Part shown: positions 25,820 through 33,551 of the stretch, piece by piece | How the letters are laid out: every line of letters begins with the position of its first letter | Position numbering within the stretch: position 1 is the first letter of the stretch | Assembly: GCA_023443745.1 (NCBI GenBank) | Contig: JAEZTB010000069.1 | Location: 1 to 64,000, forward strand | Reading direction: 5' to 3' | Origin: Bacillota bacterium | Lineage (GTDB): Bacteria; Bacillota; Clostridia; DSM-8532 | Length of the DNA stretch: 64,000 bases | Notes under the pieces: generated by a model | Told to the model about the DNA's origin: nothing | Seen by the model: only the letters and a program-made list of their open reading frames with translations | Databases searched by the model: none | Translations under genes and position numbers: made by a program

Positions 25820-26908
25820 ATGGCTGATCCCGCAACGATTACAGTCGCAGTCAAGGCCGCCGCTGCCGCACTCTCGGATGAACGCTTTCGTAAAACCGCC
25901 CTCTGGATTATTGCCGCAGTGCTGTCACCCCTTATTTTAGCAATAGTTATGATCTGTTCTTTGCTTGCAAGCACAGCAGACCACAATAATACTGCAGTGG
26001 GCTTGTGCTTTAACGGCGGTGCGATTTCCGGCAATGTTCCAGAGGATTATCGTGGATATATTGAAGATATGCGTGGAAGCTTCACTCTTTTGGACGGCAC
26101 TATTGCTGCAGTGAATGCTGAAATGGAAGCTGGGGATAGCCTCGACTCGGTAAGGGTTAAGGCTATTTTTTATTCTCTGTTCTTCGGCGCAGATAGTCCC
26201 TCAAGGCTTGGGCACAGGCAATTTGTGGATTGCTTTGTCACCTATGAGCAGCGCACACGCACTGTCACAAATGAAGATGGAACAACCGATAAAGAAACCT
26301 ATATCGTGGCGGTTCCCATTAGAGAACTGTCCGTGGTGTATGCAAATGTTTCCTCTGCCATGGGAATAGCAGTCACACAGGAAAACCGAATCAACGCCAC
26401 GGAAATCTATTATCGTGTGCTGTATGGCAGACCTGCACCGACCTACGGCGATGAATTTGACAAGTGGTCGGATGACTTGCCCCTTTCGTCTGCACCGTTC
26501 ATCGGGGCAGACGGTTTCTGCTCACCGCTCGGTGAGAATTGGCGCAGCATGGTTACCTCGGAGTTTGGCTACCGCAAAGACCCATTCACCGGACAGACCA
26601 AAGGGCATAGTGGTCTTGACCTCGGCGCAGGAAAAGGCACTCCCATCCGCTCGGTACTGCCGGGAACAGTGTATGTGGTACGCTACGCAAGCAGTGGTTA
26701 CGGCTATCATGTGATGGTGGATCATGGCGGCGGCTTCGTTACTCTCTATGGACACTGCTCTAAAATTCTGGTGACTGAGGGGCAGCGTGTCGATGCCGGA
26801 ACGATCATTGCCGAGGTCGGCTCGACAGGGCGAAGTACCGGAAACCATCTGCATTTTGAGGTTCGGATAAACGGAGAAAAGAAAAATCCAAGAAGCTATT
26901 TACCATAA
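25820..26908 (+). CDS. Membrane-anchored M23 peptidase of the mating apparatus
   Basis: A 362-residue protein with one membrane helix (about residues 30-55), an exported middle domain, and a C-terminal M23 (LytM) domain from about residue 255. The zinc-binding HSGLDLG and HLHFEV motifs are intact, as is GHCS. It should open peptidoglycan for the channel, taking the VirB1/PrgK role. The middle region may be a lysozyme-like domain but no catalytic motif is certain. Confidence 0.9.
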   Translation: MADPATITVAVKAAAAALSDERFRKTALWIIAAVLSPLILAIVMICSLLASTADHNNTAVGLCFNGGAISGNVPEDYRGYIEDMRGSFTLLDGTIAAVNAEMEAGDSLDSVRVKAIFYSLFFGADSPSRLGHRQFVDCFVTYEQRTRTVTNEDGTTDKETYIVAVPIRELSVVYANVSSAMGIAVTQENRINATEIYYRVLYGRPAPTYGDEFDKWSDDLPLSSAPFIGADGFCSPLGENWRSMVTSEFGYRKDPFTGQTKGHSGLDLGAGKGTPIRSVLPGTVYVVRYASSGYGYHVMVDHGGGFVTLYGHCSKILVTEGQRVDAGTIIAEVGSTGRSTGNHLHFEVRINGEKKNPRSYLP

Positions 26909-26922
26909 GAAAGGATGCGCTT

Positions 26923-27291
26923 ATGAAGGCAAATATGATTAAAGTATTGAAAATTGAGCCAGGCCAGCCGCCTGCTGTAAAGGAAATTTGTAATGACCTT
27001 TCTGGTTTGCAGGCAGAGGTGGGAGGGCTGATTGAATGCATCAGCTTCCCAAACGGCTGCGTCGTGGTTTGCAATGAGGAAGGTAAAATAAACGGTATGC
27101 AGCCGAACAGACGACTTGGCGCAGACATCATCTGCGGTTCGTTTTTCGTTTGTGACACCACCCCGGAAGGGGAGTTTTCCTCTCTCAGCAAAAGTAAAAT
27201 TGCAGAATATAGTCAGCTTTTTTCTGAGATTCCTGTCTTTAGCGGACAGGAACCAGAGCTTGAACCACACATGAGATTTATCGGATTTTGA
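26923..27291 (+). CDS. DUF3846-like protein
   Basis: A 122-residue protein with the pattern I recall for DUF3846: KVLKIEPGQPPAVKEI at the start, an acidic-aliphatic middle, and NGMQPNRRLGADIICGSFFV. Small proteins of this family are common in phages and ICEs of Firmicutes; no activity is known to me. It overlaps the open frame of the next small gene. Confidence 0.75.
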   Translation: MKANMIKVLKIEPGQPPAVKEICNDLSGLQAEVGGLIECISFPNGCVVVCNEEGKINGMQPNRRLGADIICGSFFVCDTTPEGEFSSLSKSKIAEYSQLFSEIPVFSGQEPELEPHMRFIGF

Positions 27292-27311
27292 TTAACAGGA
27301 GGATGTGTAAA

Positions 27312-27572
27312 GTGAAAAAGGAAAATATTACGCTTAGTATGGAGACTCAAAAGCTTGGGGCAACCAAGCGATATATGGACAAAAAGGATGTGTCCATCGA
27401 ACAGGAGCTTGCAGATGCCCTGCAAAAGCTCTATGAAAAATATGTGCCCGCCCCGGTGCGAGAGTACATTGATGAAACCACGGATGATGCACCTGCACCT
27501 CAGGCGAAAAAGCAGAAGGAAAATATTAAGACGGCAGTGCCAATCCAGTCGAAGGAAGCATCTGAGATTTGA
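27312..27572 (+). CDS. DUF6103-like small protein (GTG start)
   Basis: An 86-residue, highly charged protein. GTG 27312 is preferred because AGGAGG (27297-27302) lies nine bases upstream, whereas the in-frame ATG at 27303 abuts it. Its helical core (TKRYMDKKDVSIEQELADAL) and Pro/Ala/Lys tail resemble proteins I recall as DUF6103. It lies next to the candidate transfer origin and could be a helper of DNA processing; that is inference. Confidence 0.65.
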   Translation: MKKENITLSMETQKLGATKRYMDKKDVSIEQELADALQKLYEKYVPAPVREYIDETTDDAPAPQAKKQKENIKTAVPIQSKEASEI

Positions 27573-28002
27573 TATGCCACAGCAGATGTATTGCCGCCGT
27601 TGCCCCCCCTGTTCGCCCCTATGTACCGTTTTGACAGGCGGGGTGGCATCCATGCACCTGTCCCCGGCTCAAACAGCAACGTGAGGGCTTTGTACAGGAC
27701 GTTTGAATAAGCGTATCAGCTCCCGAATATTGCAGCTCACCATGGTCGAAAAAAGAGCAGGATAAAGCAAGGAGCTGTAAACTGCCCCTTGCGATCACAG
27801 CGGACGGCAGTACCGCCCGCATTTTACGGAGAAACCAAGGATTTTCAGATACGGTGAGCGGTATTTCCCCAACCTAAAAAAGGTGCTGTAAATGGGGATT
27901 TTGGCTCTGGAGGGTGCTGTAATCCTCCAAAAGTCCCTGCATTAGAGGGCTTTGCAAGGTGCTGTTATAGGTGATACATCAAAAAATAGGAGAGGTGAAG
28001 CG
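27573..28002 (+). other. 430-bp non-coding region, candidate oriT
   Basis: No convincing gene lies here; a 36-codon frame from 27573 has no ribosome site. The region directly precedes the relaxase-accessory and relaxase genes, the usual place of oriT. Three copies of GGTGCTGT occur at 27882, 27913 and 27959. The second sits in the loop of a TGGAGG/CCTCCA hairpin (27909-27930). The first lies inside a CCCCA/TGGGG hairpin (27868-27898). A nick site cannot be named from sequence alone. Confidence 0.5.
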
Positions 28003-28431
28003 ATGAAAAAGATAAATAATGACTTGAAGCAAAGAGTCACCGCATGGCTCTATCCCGAAATGATTGCCAACATGGAATCGCTCATGGCGGCAAATGACAT
28101 GAAGAATCATACCGAATTTATTTCAAAGGCAGTGGATTTCTACATCGGCTATCTGGGCAGCAAAAGCAGTACAACCTTCCTCTCCCAAACCCTACTGGGC
28201 TCTATACAAGGCACGCTGCAGAACACCGAAAACCGGGTGGCAAATAATTTATTCAGGCTTTCAGTGGAAATCAGTATGATGATGCATCTTTTGGCAACCA
28301 CGCTGGAGATTACCGATGAGGAACTGTATCGGCTCCGTGGGCGGTGCGTTGCTGAAGTAAAACGAACCAGAGGTAAAATCCGTCTGGATGATGCGGTGGA
28401 TTTCCAGAGCAGTCCTGAGACGGAAGAATAA
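28003..28431 (+). CDS. Relaxase accessory protein (MobC/ribbon-helix-helix-like)
   Basis: A 142-residue protein; ATG 28003 follows AGGAGAGGTG. The N-terminal part (VTAWLYPEMIANMESLM, then KNHTEFISKAVDFYIGYL) has the ribbon-helix-helix pattern of DNA-binding auxiliary proteins, followed by helices. It ends one base into the relaxase ATG (TAATG). It probably binds the adjacent non-coding region to recruit the relaxase. Confidence 0.78.
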   Translation: MKKINNDLKQRVTAWLYPEMIANMESLMAANDMKNHTEFISKAVDFYIGYLGSKSSTTFLSQTLLGSIQGTLQNTENRVANNLFRLSVEISMMMHLLATTLEITDEELYRLRGRCVAEVKRTRGKIRLDDAVDFQSSPETEE

Positions 28432-31313
28432 TGGCCCGAATCATTTTAAAGTGCCCCTATCTCAAAGGAGGCGAAAAGACAGCCGCCCATCTGCATAACC
28501 TCGTCAAGTATATCGCCACCCGCGACGGCGTGGAAAAGATGGAAAATGGCCGAGAGCTTTGGCATGCCACAAACAAGCAGAAGGATTTGATTGTACAGAT
28601 CCTCCGGGAGTTTCCCGATACCAGGGATTTGTTTGAATATGAGGACTACTGCGAAAATCCCAAACGGAAAAATGCTTCTGAATTTATCACCATCGCACTG
28701 GAACAGAACCTTGATAAAATCAGCGGCCGGGAAAAGTATCTGGATTACATTGCAAACCGTCCCCGTGTCGAAAAAATTGACTGCCACGGTCTGTTCACTG
28801 CCGGGGATGAATCACTCATCCTGTCACAGGTTGCCGAAGAAGTATCAGAACACACAGGAAATGTATGGACACCGATTATTTCTCTGCGCCGGGAGGATGC
28901 ATCCAGAATCGGCTATGACAATGCTGCTGCTTGGAAAGCTCTGCTTTCCTCCAAAGCCATGGAGCTTGCCGAGAACTTAAAAATTCATCCTGACCATCTG
29001 AAGTGGTATGCAGCTTTTCACAATGAATCCCATCATCCCCATATCCACATGATCTGCTACAGCACCGAACCGAGGGAGGGCTACCTCACCAGACAGGGTA
29101 TTAGAAAATTGAAATCTTCTCTTGCAAATGAAATCTTCCGTCAAGAGCTCATTCCCCTTTACGGAGAAAAGACCCAGCGGCGGGATGCCTTGAAGGAAGA
29201 AGCTGCCGGAGCAATGCATGAATGCATCCGGCAAATGAAAAACGGTGTTTTGCAAAGCAGCCGTATGGAGCAACTCATCATCCACCTTGCGGAACGCTTA
29301 CAGAACACCTACGGAAAAAAGCAATATGGCTACCTCAAGGCGGATCTTAAAAATGTGGTGGACGAAATCGTAGATGAGCTTGGGAGGGACAACCGTATTG
29401 CAAAAGCCTACGGCCTGTGGTGGGAGGTCAGGGGTAGAATTGAATCCATCTACACCGAAACTCCGTCAGACCCGCCGTCTCTTTCACACTGTGATGAGTT
29501 CAAAGCCATACGGAACATGGTTATTCAGGAAGCACTGCTGATTGGCTCCATGACCTTTGAGGAAACGGCATCCTTGGATATGGCTCTCCCGGAGCCAGAG
29601 GATGAGCGGAAGATACTTTCCGATGAAATGACAGAGGACGAAAATCAGGAACCTGATGATGATTTCAGAGAACCGGCTGCTGAAGAACGGAATGAAGCCT
29701 CTGCCAGTAAGGAATCATCAGGTTCTTGGTGGACAGACGAGTATAAGCTGGCAAAACAATATTTATATGGTGATGGGGATGCTGGGATTTTGCAGGATTT
29801 TCAAAAGTCGCTCGAACTCTTTCTCGCAGAAGCGGAAAAAGAAAATCCTCTCGCCATGTATGACCTCGGAAGAATGGCTGCGGATGGTCTTGGCTGCGAA
29901 GCGGATGCCGATGAAGCATACCGCTGGTACGAAAAGGCCCTTGCTGATTTCCATTTCTCAGAGGAAGAAAAGCCTTGGAAATATACTGAGTACCGTATCG
30001 GCAAAATGTATGCCGCAGGACTTGGCACGGAGCAGGACTATCTGCAGGCAGCGGATTGGCTCACCCTGTCTGCGGATGAAAATTATAAATACGCACAGTA
30101 TTCCCTTGGCAGTCTGTATTACCATGGCAAAGGCGTGGATCAGGATCATGAAACCGCATTTGCCCTCTACACCCTATCTGCGGATCAGAGCTTCCCCTAT
30201 GCCAGTTTTGAGCTGGGAAAAATGCTGCGGGAAGGAATCGGCTGTGTGAAAAATCAGCAGAATTCTGACCGCCGCTTCAAGGAAGCCTTTCTCGGCTTTG
30301 TGTCCATGGAGGAACAGAGCCATGATGATAAGCTCCAATACCGGCTGGGCTGGATGCTTCTGAACGGTGTAGGTACAGACAAGGATGAAGCCAGGGCAAA
30401 GGAATACTTTGAAAAGGCGGCATCCGTGGGAAATCCCTTTGCCTGCTACCAGCTTGCGAAACTTATTCTGTCCGATGAAAGGGCACAGCCACAGGAGGTG
30501 GAGAAAGCCCTCGACTATCTCTGGAAAGCGGTGGAGGCTGAGAATCCCTATGCCGCATATTTTCTCGGCAAGCTCTATGAAAAGGGAAAGCACGTTCCGC
30601 AGAATATCTCCGAGGCAGTACGGCTCTATACAATGTCAGCAGAACAGGAAAATGACTTTGCTGCATACCGGCTCGGAAAGCTGTATCTTGGCGGTGATGG
30701 TGTGCTGAAAGATGTGGAGTCAGCCATTCGCTGGCTCACCTTTGCTGCAAAAAGAAATAATCAGTTTGCCGAATATGCCCTCGGCACCCTTTACCTCAAA
30801 GGGGAAGATGTTCCGAGAGATATCCCGAAAGCTCTGGAATACCTGAAAGGGTCTGCCGGTCAGGGAAACCAGTTTGCACAGTACCGGCTGGGCAAGATTT
30901 ATCTCATGGGCGAGGATGCGCCCAAGGATATACAGGCTGCCCTGCAATTTCTGACAGCTTCCGCTGAACAGGGAAATCAATATGCGCAGTACACCCTCGG
31001 CAAGCTGTATCTGATGGGAAAAGAAGTCCAAAAGGACAAGGCTGCCGCTGTCCGATGGTTTACCCTCTCGGCAGCACTGGGAAATATTTATGCCCAATTT
31101 TTCCTCGACCATATGGACAGTTTCAAAGACCCTTCTGCCATTATGGCAGGCACCCGCCTGCTGCATCATATGAGCCGTATTTTTTCAGATAATGCACCGC
31201 CGTTGAAACCGCTTGGTCAGCGGACAGACCGGAAACTCCTGCGTAAGCTCCGGGAGAAGAAGCAGGCACAGGGTCACGCAAGGGATGATCAGGAGCAAAC
31301 CATGTCTTTATAA
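28431..31313 (+). CDS. MobP-type relaxase fused to a Sel1-repeat domain
   Basis: A 960-residue protein. The N-terminal part is a relaxase with the HxxxHHPHIHM metal motif at about residues 197-207 and helical regions to about residue 400. After an acidic linker, about 10-11 Sel1/TPR-like repeats fill residues 430-920. They are recognisable by YxLGKLYLxG and AxxWxxxSAEQGN patterns, and the later ones are very regular. The relaxase nicks oriT and pilots the strand. The solenoid is a protein-protein surface that could dock on VirD4 or the channel. The family label MobP3 is likely but unverified. Confidence 0.9.
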   Translation: MARIILKCPYLKGGEKTAAHLHNLVKYIATRDGVEKMENGRELWHATNKQKDLIVQILREFPDTRDLFEYEDYCENPKRKNASEFITIALEQNLDKISGREKYLDYIANRPRVEKIDCHGLFTAGDESLILSQVAEEVSEHTGNVWTPIISLRREDASRIGYDNAAAWKALLSSKAMELAENLKIHPDHLKWYAAFHNESHHPHIHMICYSTEPREGYLTRQGIRKLKSSLANEIFRQELIPLYGEKTQRRDALKEEAAGAMHECIRQMKNGVLQSSRMEQLIIHLAERLQNTYGKKQYGYLKADLKNVVDEIVDELGRDNRIAKAYGLWWEVRGRIESIYTETPSDPPSLSHCDEFKAIRNMVIQEALLIGSMTFEETASLDMALPEPEDERKILSDEMTEDENQEPDDDFREPAAEERNEASASKESSGSWWTDEYKLAKQYLYGDGDAGILQDFQKSLELFLAEAEKENPLAMYDLGRMAADGLGCEADADEAYRWYEKALADFHFSEEEKPWKYTEYRIGKMYAAGLGTEQDYLQAADWLTLSADENYKYAQYSLGSLYYHGKGVDQDHETAFALYTLSADQSFPYASFELGKMLREGIGCVKNQQNSDRRFKEAFLGFVSMEEQSHDDKLQYRLGWMLLNGVGTDKDEARAKEYFEKAASVGNPFACYQLAKLILSDERAQPQEVEKALDYLWKAVEAENPYAAYFLGKLYEKGKHVPQNISEAVRLYTMSAEQENDFAAYRLGKLYLGGDGVLKDVESAIRWLTFAAKRNNQFAEYALGTLYLKGEDVPRDIPKALEYLKGSAGQGNQFAQYRLGKIYLMGEDAPKDIQAALQFLTASAEQGNQYAQYTLGKLYLMGKEVQKDKAAAVRWFTLSAALGNIYAQFFLDHMDSFKDPSAIMAGTRLLHHMSRIFSDNAPPLKPLGQRTDRKLLRKLREKKQAQGHARDDQEQTMSL

Positions 31314-31329
31314 CGATTGGAGGAATCCG

Positions 31330-31452
31330 ATGAACAAACAGAAAAAGAAATGTAACCAGCAGTCTACCAAAAAGATAATGATAAATCAAAATCAGCATCG
31401 GGCAGGAAAACGTCCGGTGCTTTTTCATCGAATCGGCTGCCGCCACAGATAG
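31330..31452 (+). CDS. Small basic peptide, 40 residues
   Basis: ATG 31330 follows TTGGAGGAATCCG; the product is very rich in Lys, Arg, Gln and His (MNKQKKKCNQQ opening). It overlaps the hairpin at 31394-31426. It may be a real small protein or only a leader. No family recognised. Confidence 0.4.
   Translation: MNKQKKKCNQQSTKKIMINQNQHRAGKRPVLFHRIGCRHR
31394..31426 (+). terminator. Terminator-like hairpin before the primase gene
   Basis: AGCATCGG and CCGGTGCT form an 8-bp stem (one G-T pair) followed by TTTTTC, overlapping the small basic ORF. Confidence 0.5.
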
Positions 31453-31463
31453 GAGGTGTCTCC

Positions 31464-32405
31464 ATGGGGGCATATGTACATTTTACGGATGAGCAGAAAC
31501 AGCGCGCCAACAGTGTTGACCTTGTGAGCTTTTTGGAAATGAGGGGTGAAAAGCTAATCAAGTCAGGCAGAGAAAAACGTCTTGCATCGGATCACAGCAT
31601 CACCGTCCGAGGAAACGAATGGTACGATCACTCCGCAGAGAGCGGTGGGTATGCTATTGATTTTGTAAAGCAGTTTTATGGTCTTTCCTTTCCCGAGGCC
31701 GTAACCATGCTGCTGGGCGGTGAACAGGGCGAAGCCTACCGTCCCGCAGAGAAAAGGAAACTGGAAGTGAAAAAGCCCTTTGCACTTCCGAATCCTCACA
31801 GCGATATGCGCCGTGCCTATGCTTATCTGGTCAAAACCCGGCTCATTGATCGGGAGGTGGTCAGTTTTTTTGCCAAAGCAAAGCTCCTGTATGAGAGCTG
31901 TGAGAAATCCAAGGATGGCAATAAGGAATACCACAATGCTGTATTTGTGGGCATAGATGAAACCGGTACTGCCAGACATGCCCACAAGCGAGGGCTTTAT
32001 ACCGAGGGTATTGGCTTCAAAGGAAATGTGGATGGTTGCGATCCCTGGTACAGCTTTCACTGGTTCGGAGAAAGCGATACCTTGTATGTTTTTGAAGCTC
32101 CGGTTGATATGCTGTCCTTTATTACCCTGCACCCGGAGAATTGGCAGCAGCATAGCTATGTGGCTCTCTGCGGTGTCGGTGGACAGGCGATGTTGTGGAT
32201 GCTGGAGCAGTGCCCGAAACTATGCAATGTGTCACTGTGTCTGGATAACGATGAAGCTGGTCACAAAGCAAGTGACCGATTAAAAAATCAGCTTGTTGAA
32301 AAAGGATATTTCCCGCAGCGGCTTGTCCCGCAGGCCAAAGATTGGAATGATGACCTGACAATGGCACAGCAAAGGCAGGATGGATTTGAAATGAAGATGG
32401 CGTAG
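31464..32405 (+). CDS. DUF3991/Toprim-domain primase-like protein
   Basis: A 313-residue protein. Its N-terminus resembles a zinc-finger-less DnaG-like start (VDLVSFLEMRGEKLIKSGRE, then YAIDFVKQFYGLSFPEA). A DUF3991 region follows. The Toprim domain has the acidic residues of FEAPVDMLS (about residue 215) and CLDNDEAGHKA (about 265). Such proteins prime or remodel the transferred strand in ICEs. Start ATG 31464 follows ATAGGAGGTG. Confidence 0.85.
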   Translation: MGAYVHFTDEQKQRANSVDLVSFLEMRGEKLIKSGREKRLASDHSITVRGNEWYDHSAESGGYAIDFVKQFYGLSFPEAVTMLLGGEQGEAYRPAEKRKLEVKKPFALPNPHSDMRRAYAYLVKTRLIDREVVSFFAKAKLLYESCEKSKDGNKEYHNAVFVGIDETGTARHAHKRGLYTEGIGFKGNVDGCDPWYSFHWFGESDTLYVFEAPVDMLSFITLHPENWQQHSYVALCGVGGQAMLWMLEQCPKLCNVSLCLDNDEAGHKASDRLKNQLVEKGYFPQRLVPQAKDWNDDLTMAQQRQDGFEMKMA

Positions 32406-32409
32406 CAAA

Positions 32410-32441
32410 AAGGCAGGGCAATTATTAAGCTGCCCTGCCTT
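32410..32441. terminator. Bidirectional terminator between primase and abiH
   Basis: AAGGCAGGGCA (32410-32420) and TGCCCTGCCTT (32431-32441) form a perfect 11-bp stem, with an A-run on the left and T-rich sequence on the right. It serves convergent genes. Confidence 0.8.
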
Positions 32442-32474
32442 ATCATCAAAGAGAGATACCTCTGATGCAAAATA

Positions 32475-33449
32475 TTATGCCTTAAAGGTTGTGACGTTAC
32501 CTGAAAAACCGCACTGGCGAAGAATTTGTTCAAATTGGATAGGGTCTCCGTTTCCCCGGTCATGAAGATGCCAGATAATATTCCCTGTGTCAATAGTTTT
32601 ACAAATTTCTTTTATATAGCAAAGATCAACTGCTGAAAACGAAAAGCCCCATGAAAATATATCTTTAATGCAATTGTGTTTTAGACTCGCAAAGAATGAC
32701 GTCTGCTCAAGAATTTGCTTTGTCGGCTTCCGAAGTGAATCATGTATGTCGTCGATGCCTTCCATTCCAAAATCATAATCCGATTCATAATCAGCTTCAC
32801 AATCATACTCATCATCTGAGTAGGCCTCTGTAGCTGCACGAGATTTTTCTACGCCATGTCCAATGATAATCTCTTTACCTTGAACACCGTGTATGTGGCA
32901 GATTTGTCCCGATGGGATGTGGTAAATATCCTCAAGAGTTTTGGTATAGTTAAAGGTCAGGAAAATACTTGAGCCTTTCAAAGAATCCGTCAAAAAGCTG
33001 TTGCAGGAGATAGCTTTCGGATATGAAATGGTATTGATCCACTGTGAAAACAGCTTGGAAAACCCATAGGCATTAAAGCTCAGCGTGGATGTAAAGTCTT
33101 CTCTTGTGTATGCTGTTTTCCAAAGGTCAATGTCTCCATCTCTGCCGGTTACATCATCAACATCATCGAAGAATAATTCCCAATCTATTCTGCCGAGAGT
33201 TTCTTCAAAGTTTGCCCAATTTCCCCCTGCCGCTTCGTTAATGCAATAAACCAAAAAGGAAGCCAGATCTTCATCAGAGATGGACATATCACCCTTTGGC
33301 ATCAGCGTAGCATCAGAAACCATGAAGTGCTCGGTATCTTGAGATTCGGGATACATCTGAATCAGCCAGTCCTTAAAATTATTATATGAAGTGGACATAT
33401 CGTGTCCACGGTCGAACCCGTTGCCTATTATAAAAAGATTGTTTTTCAA
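32475..33449 (-). CDS. abiH: AbiH-like abortive infection protein
   Basis: A 324-residue protein with the AbiH family start LFIIGNGFDRGHDM (NGFD nucleotide-binding-like motif, residues 10-13), a FLTFNYTKTLE segment and an ICHIHG motif. AbiH proteins give abortive-infection phage resistance in lactococci; mechanism not settled. The gene runs against the transfer operon between primase and VirD4, and is bounded by its own terminator. This fits a defence cargo gene slotted into the backbone. It carries a long Asp/Glu/Tyr-rich insert around residues 215-235. Confidence 0.88.
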   Translation of the reverse strand: MKNNLFIIGNGFDRGHDMSTSYNNFKDWLIQMYPESQDTEHFMVSDATLMPKGDMSISDEDLASFLVYCINEAAGGNWANFEETLGRIDWELFFDDVDDVTGRDGDIDLWKTAYTREDFTSTLSFNAYGFSKLFSQWINTISYPKAISCNSFLTDSLKGSSIFLTFNYTKTLEDIYHIPSGQICHIHGVQGKEIIIGHGVEKSRAATEAYSDDEYDCEADYESDYDFGMEGIDDIHDSLRKPTKQILEQTSFFASLKHNCIKDIFSWGFSFSAVDLCYIKEICKTIDTGNIIWHLHDRGNGDPIQFEQILRQCGFSGNVTTFKA

Positions 33450-33551
33450 CGCGTATTCCCCCTTTGTACCATAGTTTTACCGCAGCTATTTGATCATTAA
33501 AGCATGCAGCTTATTTTATCACGAAATACCCCGAAAAGAAAGGAGCCTCTC

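Noticed and set aside
29700..31100. Regular repeated DNA
   Set aside because: Explained by Sel1 repeats in the relaxase; no separate element.
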